Shown here: in pieces, positions 1 through 5,756 of the stretch
How positions within the stretch are numbered: position 1 is the stretch's first letter
Layout of the letters: each line of letters starts with the position of its first letter
Position numbers and translations under genes: made by a program
Source of the DNA: Phycisphaerae bacterium
Lineage (GTDB): Bacteria; Planctomycetota; Phycisphaerae; SM23-33
DNA: 8,328 bases
Direction: 5' to 3'
NCBI GenBank assembly: GCA_030610965.1
Contig: JAUWQU010000131.1
Coordinates: forward strand, 1-8,328
Notes under the pieces: generated by a model
What the model was told of the DNA's origin: nothing
What the model saw: only the letters and a program-made list of their open reading frames with translations
The model's database searches: none

Positions 1-596
1 GCCCGGATCGCGTCCACTACAACTTCCGTTGGCTGCGGGATTACTCCGGGGGCCAGTTGGCCGACTGGGGCGCCCATCTGATCGACACGGCCCAGTGGGG
101 CAACGATACCGAACGCACCGGGCCCGTCGAGGTCGAGGGCACAGGCAAGTCCCACGCCGGCGGGCTCTACGACACGTACCACGAATTCTATCTCCGCTAC
201 CGATATGCCGACGGAGTGGAGATGTTCGTCGACAGCGGCGGGGTGGCCATCCGCTTCGAGGGCGACGACGGCTGGGTAGGCAACAACGGCTGGCGTGGCC
301 GGCTCGAGGCATCGAGCCCCGAAATCCTCAAGAGCGTGATCGGCCCCGGCGAGTTGCACCTCTACACCTGCCCGGGCGGCGAGCACCGCAACTTCCTCGA
401 CTGCGTGGCGAGCAGGAAGGACCCATACTTCCCGGCCGAGATAGGCCACCGCTGCTGCTCGGTCATGCACATAGGCAACATCGCGATGGACCTGGGCCGA
501 AAGCTCCATTGGGACCCCGATGCCGAGCGTTTCGGCGACGACCCGGCCGCCAACCGAATGCTCTCCCGCGCGATGCGCGAGCCGTGGACGCTTTGA
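1..596 (+). CDS. Gfo/Idh/MocA family oxidoreductase, C-terminal part (5' end outside window)
   Basis: The frame is open from base 3 and gives 197 residues to a TGA at 594-596, so the N-terminal Rossmann NAD(P)-binding half lies upstream of the window. The visible part begins just before the signature G-G-Q-L-A-D-W-G-A-H-L-I-D-T-A-Q-W (residues 16-30 or so). The Asp and His of this motif (D21, H25) sit where the family places its active-site acid/histidine region. The rest matches the conserved C-terminal alpha/beta domain: W-V-G-N-N-G-W-R-G, the E-H-R-N-F-L-D-C-V segment, G-H-R-C-C-S-V-M-H-I-G-N-I-A-M, and a final W-D-P-D-A-E-R-F stretch ending in E-P-W-T-L. Family members are pyridine-nucleotide-dependent dehydrogenases that oxidise or reduce sugars, inositols and related polyols; many planctomycete-type paralogues have no assigned substrate. 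A TTG at 57 could mimic a start, but the homology-like sequence continues in frame before it. It lies 117 bases upstream of the next gene on the same strand and may share its transcript. Family assignment is confident; substrate unknown. Confidence 0.92.
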   Translation, partial: PDRVHYNFRWLRDYSGGQLADWGAHLIDTAQWGNDTERTGPVEVEGTGKSHAGGLYDTYHEFYLRYRYADGVEMFVDSGGVAIRFEGDDGWVGNNGWRGRLEASSPEILKSVIGPGELHLYTCPGGEHRNFLDCVASRKDPYFPAEIGHRCCSVMHIGNIAMDLGRKLHWDPDAERFGDDPAANRMLSRAMREPWTL

Positions 597-648
597 GGTG
601 GCATTCGGCGGGCGGTTGAACAGTTAATCTGAGAATATGGATTTTCTT

Positions 649-663
649 CCGGCACTGTGCCGG
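649..663. repeat. Short perfect palindrome in the 597-713 gap
   Basis: The arms CCGGCAC and GTGCCGG (7 bp each) are separated by a single T, 51 bases before the next start codon. No T-tract follows, so it is not a standard intrinsic terminator. It could be an operator or a leader hairpin for the downstream glycosidase-like gene. A TTGAAC box lies at 616-621, but the nearest -10-like hexamer (TATGGA at 636-641) is only 14 bases away, so I do not call a promoter. The rest of the gap shows nothing recognisable apart from the ribosome binding site. Confidence 0.35.
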
Positions 664-702
664 GTGCCGCCTTCAGCACGGGTCCACCCCTCGTTGAGCG
701 AC

Positions 703-707
703 AGGAG
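703..707 (+). promoter_or_regulatory. Ribosome binding site deciding the start at 714
   Basis: AGGAG lies six bases before the ATG at 714. The alternative in-frame GTG at 657 has no comparable site and sits inside the 649-663 palindrome. Using it would put 19 residues in front of the signal peptide. The ATG at 714 is therefore preferred. Confidence 0.75.
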
Positions 708-713
708 TGCAAC

Positions 714-3638
714 ATGCAACGACGGACAATGATAGCACTGGGAATGGTTGCCTGCATGGTTTCAACGGGCGTGGGACAAGCAACTCCCCAGTCGGAGTAC
801 GCGCGGGTTCTGCTGGATGCGGGCGGGCAGAAGGGAGTGGAGCTTAAGGCGGTCGAGGGCCTCGGCCATCCGGAGGCCTTCCGGGTGGTCCGCAAGGGGG
901 AGCGGGTAGTCATCGAGGCCGGCTCGCCCGCGGGGTGGCTATACGGTGCCCAGGCGACGGTCCGCGGCGAGGCGCAGGCCGGTCAGGTGGAGAAGCCCGC
1001 CTTCGACATCCGCGGCACGACATTGTGGATCGCGGGGGCGGTATCAGGCGGTCGGATCGCCGCCTATGACGCCCAGTTCAACGCCGAGCGGTTCCCGTGG
1101 TTCTTCGAGCGCGCGTTCATGACGCGGTATCTCGACGCTCTGGCGGACGCCCGCTTCAACACCCTGTTCCTCTGGGCCAGCCACCCGTTCCCCGACATCC
1201 TGGAGCTGCCCGAGTACCCCGGCGTTACGGACCTGACAGCCGAGCAACTCAAGCAGAACCAGGACCAGTTCCACTGGCTGGCCCAGCAGTGTCAGCGGAG
1301 GAATATCCGGGTGCTGCTGCACTTTTACAACATTCACCTGCCGAACAAGCGGGCCTCGCGCTTCAAGGCCCAACGGGGCGGATTCGGGGCCTCGGCAGTC
1401 AGCCGACCCACGCCCGAGGTCGCCCGCTACTACAAGTATGTCCTTGGCCGCTACTTCGAGGAGTTTCCCGGCGTTGGGCTCTACATCTGCCCCGGCGAGA
1501 CGCTGGCGTCCAGCCACCAGTTGGAATGGTTCCGCGACGTGATTTTCGCGGCCGCCAAGGCTAGCGGAAAGAACCCTCTGCTAGTCATTCGCGACTGGAC
1601 GATGAACAACGACTTCCGCTCGCAGATCCGCGAGTTGTACGAGAATTGCTACTCGGAACTGAAGCACAACGACGAGTCGTTCACCAGTCCCGTTCCCGAC
1701 CGGCGCCACGAGTCGTGGCGCGGCGTGCTGACCGGGCACATCGTGAACCTCCACGGCCCCCCGATGGACCTCCAGCCGATGCGCTGGGCCAGCCCCGTGC
1801 TGATTCGCGAGACGGCTGGCCAGTGGCGCAAGCTCAGATTCGTCAAGGGCGCGGAGATCTTCGCCCTGAGTTGCTTCGACTGGCCCCACACCCAGGACAA
1901 GCTCGCGCCGGACCAGTTTGGGTACCGCGAGCAGGTCAAAGGCCCCAAGCTCCTCTGGTTGGACCGTAGCCAAATCTATCTAGATGCCTTTGGGCGATAC
2001 CTCTGGAAGGTCGATCGCGACGAGCAGGCTGAACGCGAACACTGGGAAGAGTACCTGGCCGAGAAATTCCACTCGCCGCAGGTCGGCAAGGCCCTGTACC
2101 AGTGGTACGTGCTGACCGGGCCGATCAGTCCCGGCATGCAGAACCTTACTGCTGTAAAGTTCGGCAACTTCTGGGCCACGGTGATGCTACAGAACCAGGG
2201 CGTGGACCTGATTCTGAATGCTCGCAAGCGGATCGACGACGTGCCGATCACGCTGACCCGGGAGGCCGGGCGCACTCGCCAGATATATTACTCCCAGCCG
2301 GTGGACAGCTACTTCTTCGAGCGCTACAAGGCCAAGTATAGACTGCCCGGTTTGACGCAGCGCCTCTCGATGCCGGTGACGCAGTATGCCGGGGAAGTCT
2401 CGGCTGGGCGGGAAGTGACCGAGGCGATGACGCCGGACAGGGTGTGCGACCTGCTGTGCGATTTGGCAACGGAGGGGCTGGAGGCGGCGCGGGAGGCCCA
2501 CGCGGCGGCGAGCGACCGCGCCTCAAAGGAGGAACTGGCCCGGTTCGTCAGCGACAGCGAGATGTACGTGCTGTCGGCCGAGGCCCTGCGACACAAGGTG
2601 CGGGCGGCTATCCTCAAGGCCCGCATGCTCAACGGCGGCAACGCCGCCGATCTCGCCGAATCCTTCCGCAAGCACATGGAACAATCGGTGGCTGTCTATG
2701 AGAAGCTGGCCGAGTTGACCGACCGCACCTATCGCAACGCCAACGACTTGATGGGCAGGCACTGGAAGCGGGAGGGCCTGCGCGAGTTCCGCAAGGACCT
2801 GACCGTGCAAAAGGCGTGGCTGGCGGCGTTTGTGGCCAAGGGCAGCGACTGGCCCTTTTTCGCCTTGTGCATGGACACCCACGACGCCAAGCGCCGCACG
2901 CTTGCCCAGCAGGCCGAGATGCTCAAGGATCTTGGCTACTCGGGGGCAGGTCACCTCTGGCTGGGCAAGGTGGCCGAGCGAATCGAGACGCTCGACGCCG
3001 CCGGGCTCAAGCTCTGGCATATCTACGTCCGGCTGAACGTCGCGCCGGACGCCAAGCAGCCGTACGATCCGAAGCTCAAGGAAATACTCCCGCTGTTGAA
3101 GGGCCGCCCTACGACGCTGTGTGTGCTTGTCAGTGGGGGCAAGCCCAGCGATCAGGCCGGCGACGCGCGGGCAGTCGAGCTGATCCGCGAGATGGCCGAC
3201 CTGGCCAGGCCGTTCGGGGTGAAGCTGGCGCTGTACCCGCACGTCCGCGACTGGCTGGAGAAGGTCAGCGACGCCGTCCGCGTGGCCGACAAGGTGGACC
3301 GTCCGAACGCCGGCGTGATGTTCAACCTGTGCCACTTCCTGAAGACCGACAACGAGAAGGACATCCGCTCGGAGCTTACAAAGGCCGGCTCGCGGCTACT
3401 GGCGGTGAGCATCAACGGCTCGCCGACCGGCGCGGAAGTACGCGCGGGCAAGGGCAAGTGGATAGCCCCGCTGGACGAGGGCGCGTTCGACATGGCCGGC
3501 CTGCTGAAGACGCTCCAGGCCGTGGGCTACAAAGGCCCCGTGGGCCTGCAATGCTACGGCATCCGCGGCGACGCCCGCGAGCACCTGGCGCGGTCCATGG
3601 CCGCCTGGCGAAAGCTCCGCCAGGCCGCGACAGAATAG
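714..3638 (+). CDS. Exported fusion: glycosidase-like (alpha-glucuronidase/GH20-type fold) protein with C-terminal sugar phosphate isomerase/epimerase-type domain
   Basis: The product has 974 residues. Residues 1-23 form a signal peptide: R3-R4, a hydrophobic core, and a likely cut after G-Q-A23. A lipobox-like M-V-A-C14 is a weaker alternative. Residues 28-95 resemble the small alpha/beta domain found before the barrel in GH20/GH67-type enzymes (S-P-A-G-W-L-Y-G-A-Q near 71-80). Residues 98-480 look like a (beta/alpha)8 barrel: F-D-I-R-G near 97-101, A-R-F-N-T-L-F-L-W-A-S-H-P-F near 146-159, R-V-L-L-H-F-Y-N-I at 199-207, Y-I-C-P-G-E-T with E262 as a candidate catalytic acid, and I-R-D-W at 292-295. 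Residues 480-700 are mostly helical. Residues 706-970 match the sugar phosphate isomerase/epimerase (xylose-isomerase-like) barrel, but its usual acidic/His metal ligands appear replaced: Y841, N871, S899 and Q946, with H843 and H874 kept. It probably acts outside the cytoplasm on a glycan or glycoside. It may be co-transcribed with the genes on either side. The exact GH family is uncertain; the two-part architecture is well supported. Confidence 0.8.
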   Translation: MQRRTMIALGMVACMVSTGVGQATPQSEYARVLLDAGGQKGVELKAVEGLGHPEAFRVVRKGERVVIEAGSPAGWLYGAQATVRGEAQAGQVEKPAFDIRGTTLWIAGAVSGGRIAAYDAQFNAERFPWFFERAFMTRYLDALADARFNTLFLWASHPFPDILELPEYPGVTDLTAEQLKQNQDQFHWLAQQCQRRNIRVLLHFYNIHLPNKRASRFKAQRGGFGASAVSRPTPEVARYYKYVLGRYFEEFPGVGLYICPGETLASSHQLEWFRDVIFAAAKASGKNPLLVIRDWTMNNDFRSQIRELYENCYSELKHNDESFTSPVPDRRHESWRGVLTGHIVNLHGPPMDLQPMRWASPVLIRETAGQWRKLRFVKGAEIFALSCFDWPHTQDKLAPDQFGYREQVKGPKLLWLDRSQIYLDAFGRYLWKVDRDEQAEREHWEEYLAEKFHSPQVGKALYQWYVLTGPISPGMQNLTAVKFGNFWATVMLQNQGVDLILNARKRIDDVPITLTREAGRTRQIYYSQPVDSYFFERYKAKYRLPGLTQRLSMPVTQYAGEVSAGREVTEAMTPDRVCDLLCDLATEGLEAAREAHAAASDRASKEELARFVSDSEMYVLSAEALRHKVRAAILKARMLNGGNAADLAESFRKHMEQSVAVYEKLAELTDRTYRNANDLMGRHWKREGLREFRKDLTVQKAWLAAFVAKGSDWPFFALCMDTHDAKRRTLAQQAEMLKDLGYSGAGHLWLGKVAERIETLDAAGLKLWHIYVRLNVAPDAKQPYDPKLKEILPLLKGRPTTLCVLVSGGKPSDQAGDARAVELIREMADLARPFGVKLALYPHVRDWLEKVSDAVRVADKVDRPNAGVMFNLCHFLKTDNEKDIRSELTKAGSRLLAVSINGSPTGAEVRAGKGKWIAPLDEGAFDMAGLLKTLQAVGYKGPVGLQCYGIRGDAREHLARSMAAWRKLRQAATE

Positions 3639-3694
3639 CCAAATAAGAACAGTATGGCGTTCCAGATTCCCGCATCGCATCTCGGAGCCCCCGT

Positions 3695-3701
3695 GGAGAG
3701 G
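3695..3701 (+). promoter_or_regulatory. Ribosome binding site of the GH110-like gene
   Basis: GGAGAGG lies eight bases before the ATG at 3710. An in-frame TGA at 3704-3706 ends the frame directly upstream, so no longer N-terminus is possible without a frameshift. This fixes the start and matters because the protein lacks a signal peptide. Confidence 0.7.
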
Positions 3702-3709
3702 TTTGAGAA

Positions 3710-5500
3710 ATGAAGCATATTCTGACCGAAGAGCGGGAAGCATCGCCCGGCAATACCACGTACTATGTCGATCCGGCAGGCGGCAGCGATCAGCAGAGCG
3801 GCACCGAGGCGGGCCGGGCATGGCGCACGTTCGCACCGGTGAACCGCCTCGCCCTGGCGCCCGGCGACCGGATAGAGATTCTCGCCCCGGGTTCGTTCGA
3901 TCAGACCCTTGCACTCACGGGCGCCGGGACAGTTGAGTCGCCCATAACGGTCCACTTCGCCCCCGGCCGCTACGATCTTCACCGCGCCGGCGCATTGAAG
4001 CTCAAGTACCATATCTCAAACACAAATGGCGATCCCGAGGGCGAGAAGGCGATCGGTATCCTCATCGCCAATGCCAGACACCTCATCATTTCAGGGCCCG
4101 GCGCGCGCGTCGTCTACCGCGGCAAGATGATTGAGGTATGCATCGATCATTCCGAGGACATAACCATTTCCGACCTGCAGTTCGACTATCACCGGCCGAC
4201 CGTCTCGGAGTTCACTGTCACGGACGCCGCTGCCGATCATGCCGACCTGGCGATTCACAGGGATTCGCATTACAGGGCGACAGACGGGCGGATTGTCTGG
4301 CAGGGGGAAGGCTGGAGTTATGGTGTTGAAGAAATGGTCATTGCCCAGCAGCTTGACCTCGACGCGGATCGGGTGTGGCGCTGTCCCAATCCTCTGAAGG
4401 AACTGCGGATCGAGGAGCTCGCCCCTCATGTCGTCCGCGCTCATGGCAGGCATGAGATGATGCAAGGCCGGGTGTTTCAGTTGCGCAACGGCTTTCGCGA
4501 TTGCGTCGGCATCTTCATCCGGCGAAGCAGGAACGTCACCTTCAGGCAGGTCGATTTCTACTTCCTCCACGGCATGGGTGTGCTGTGTCAGTTCTCCGCG
4601 GACATTACCCTGGACTCCGTTCGTATAGCCCCGGAAGAAGAAAGCGGCCGAACCTGCGCGGCCTGGGCCGATTGCATGCACTTCTCCGGCTGTCGCGGCA
4701 GGATCGTCGTCAAGGACTGCCTCTTCTCGGGCGCCAATGACGATGCGATCAACATACACGGCACGTACCTGCGCGTTGTGGAGGAAGTCGCCGCAAACCA
4801 GGTAAAGGTGCGTTTCATGCACCGGCAGACATACGGATTCATGGCCTTCAATCCCGGCGATGAGATCGAATTCGTGCGTTGGGACACGATGGAAACCTAT
4901 GCCCCCAATCGCGTTACGGCGGCAGATCTGCTCGATCCCTGGCAGTTGCTGCTCACGCTCGAGCGCCCCGTGCCGCCCGACCGCCATGAAGGCGACGTCA
5001 TCGAGAACGTGACCTGGACACCCGAGGTGGAGATCAGCGGCTGCACCGTTCGGCGTATACCCACACGGGGCTTTCTTCTGACGACCCGGCGACGCGTGCG
5101 GGTAACCGGCAACGATTTTCTCCGCCCACACATGAACGGCATTGACATCGAGAGCGATGCGGAAGGCTGGTTTGAGTCCGGCTGCGTACGCGATATGGTG
5201 ATTAGCCGCAACCGTTTTGTGCACTGCGGCAAGCAGGCGATTCTTATCAGTCCGCGCAACAGCGAGCCGAACGACTCGGTCCACCGGAATATCCGGATCA
5301 TGGATAATGAGTTTGTCCGCGGTGACGGGGCCTGTGTTGAGGCAAGAAGCACCGAGGCGCTGAGAATCGAGGGCAACAAGGTTTACTCGTCCGCGGAGAT
5401 CGACGAAGCTGCCGCTTTCCAGACCAGCGACTGTTGCGGGGCAACAGTACAGAACAACACCTTCTTGCCGCCGGCGAGTACGAAAGCAGAGGGCAATTGA
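3710..5500 (+). CDS. GH110-type alpha-1,3-galactosidase-like right-handed beta-helix protein
   Basis: The product has 596 residues. The N-terminus (Y-Y-V-D-P-A-G-G-S-D, then S-G-T and W-R-T-F) is the entry typical of right-handed parallel beta-helix carbohydrate enzymes. Repeated beta-helix coils with hydrophobic rungs follow, for example the R-N-V-T-F and A-D-I-T-L-D-S-V segments. The diagnostic region is G-M-G-V-L-C-Q-F-S (288-296), W-A-D-C-M-H-F-S-G-C-R-G (319-330), N-D-D-A-I-N-I-H-G-T-Y-L (343-354) and R-F-M-H-R-Q-T-Y-G-F with a following P-G-D-E-I-E-F (from 368). These match my knowledge of GH110, inverting exo-enzymes that release alpha-1,3-linked galactose (blood-group-B-type or carrageenan-type ends). 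D321 and the pair D344-D345 are the expected catalytic carboxylates, all present. Odd point: most secreted relatives carry a signal peptide, while this one starts M-K-H-I-L-T-E-E-R-E and has none. It follows the fusion gene by 71 bases on the same strand, suggesting an operon. An alternative is a beta-helix lyase or epimerase, less likely given the Asp triad. By eye the codon use is slightly less GC-rich than in the upstream gene. Confidence 0.8.
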   Translation: MKHILTEEREASPGNTTYYVDPAGGSDQQSGTEAGRAWRTFAPVNRLALAPGDRIEILAPGSFDQTLALTGAGTVESPITVHFAPGRYDLHRAGALKLKYHISNTNGDPEGEKAIGILIANARHLIISGPGARVVYRGKMIEVCIDHSEDITISDLQFDYHRPTVSEFTVTDAAADHADLAIHRDSHYRATDGRIVWQGEGWSYGVEEMVIAQQLDLDADRVWRCPNPLKELRIEELAPHVVRAHGRHEMMQGRVFQLRNGFRDCVGIFIRRSRNVTFRQVDFYFLHGMGVLCQFSADITLDSVRIAPEEESGRTCAAWADCMHFSGCRGRIVVKDCLFSGANDDAINIHGTYLRVVEEVAANQVKVRFMHRQTYGFMAFNPGDEIEFVRWDTMETYAPNRVTAADLLDPWQLLLTLERPVPPDRHEGDVIENVTWTPEVEISGCTVRRIPTRGFLLTTRRRVRVTGNDFLRPHMNGIDIESDAEGWFESGCVRDMVISRNRFVHCGKQAILISPRNSEPNDSVHRNIRIMDNEFVRGDGACVEARSTEALRIEGNKVYSSAEIDEAAAFQTSDCCGATVQNNTFLPPASTKAEGN

Positions 5501-5569
5501 AGTTTACCCGTGGATTCCGGGCTACCGGAGACACCATGCACATTTATGGGGAGCGACAAAGGTTCCCGG

Positions 5570-5627
5570 GGTATCAGAGGGTCAGGAACCTTCTTCGCTC
5601 AGAAAGCGATTCCTGACCCCTGATACC
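5570..5627. repeat. Imperfect inverted repeat (REP/MITE-like palindrome) between convergent genes
   Basis: The left arm GGTATCAGAGGGTCAGGAA (5570-5588) pairs with the right arm TTCCTGACCCCTGATACC (5610-5627); the only imperfection is a one-base bulge. The 21-base loop contains a small TTCT/AGAA stem (5591-5594 with 5601-5604). A second option pairs GGTTCC (5561-5566) with GGAACC (5585-5590). No T-run follows on either strand, so it is not a textbook intrinsic terminator, though it lies between the ends of two converging genes (5500 and 5757) and could block read-through from both sides. The form, a G-G-T-C-A-G-G-A-A-type palindrome in an intergenic gap, resembles dispersed REP elements moved by IS200-like (RAYT) transposases; no such transposase is in the window. 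Confidence 0.6.
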
Positions 5628-5637
5628 TTCTCGCGGG

Positions 5638-5655
5638 GCGCTGAGAGCGCTGAGA
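5638..5655. repeat. Tandem 9-base repeat, two copies
   Basis: GCGCTGAGA occurs twice in direct succession. It is followed by a weak stem AGAAG (5653-5657) / CTTCT (5671-5675). The remainder of the gap to 5756 is pyrimidine-rich on the plus strand and shows no gene. This may be part of the same dispersed element as the 5570-5627 palindrome, or degenerate spacer sequence. Confidence 0.35.
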
Positions 5656-5756
5656 AGAAATGTGTCCATACTTCTTTCCCTGCGTTCTCCGCGAGAGGCG
5701 TCGTTTCTTTCCTTCCGCATCCCTGCCTGGAGAATCATCGGCCGGCCTCGCCAGCC

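Noticed and set aside
657..713. GTG at 657 as the start of the fusion gene
   Set aside because: It lies inside the 649-663 palindrome, lacks a ribosome binding site, and would put 19 residues ahead of a typical signal peptide; the ATG at 714 has AGGAG at good spacing.
2523..3335. 270-codon minus-strand open frame within the fusion gene
   Set aside because: It is a shadow of the conserved helical and isomerase-type regions on the plus strand, with low-complexity composition and no ribosome binding site noted.
4091..5284. 397-codon open frame on the minus strand
   Set aside because: It is antisense to the GH110-like gene, whose motifs are intact; the translation shows no family motif and is a by-product of high GC.
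5570..5627. Standard rho-independent terminator
   Set aside because: The stem is long but no T-tract follows on either strand; kept instead as a REP-like palindrome that could still limit read-through.
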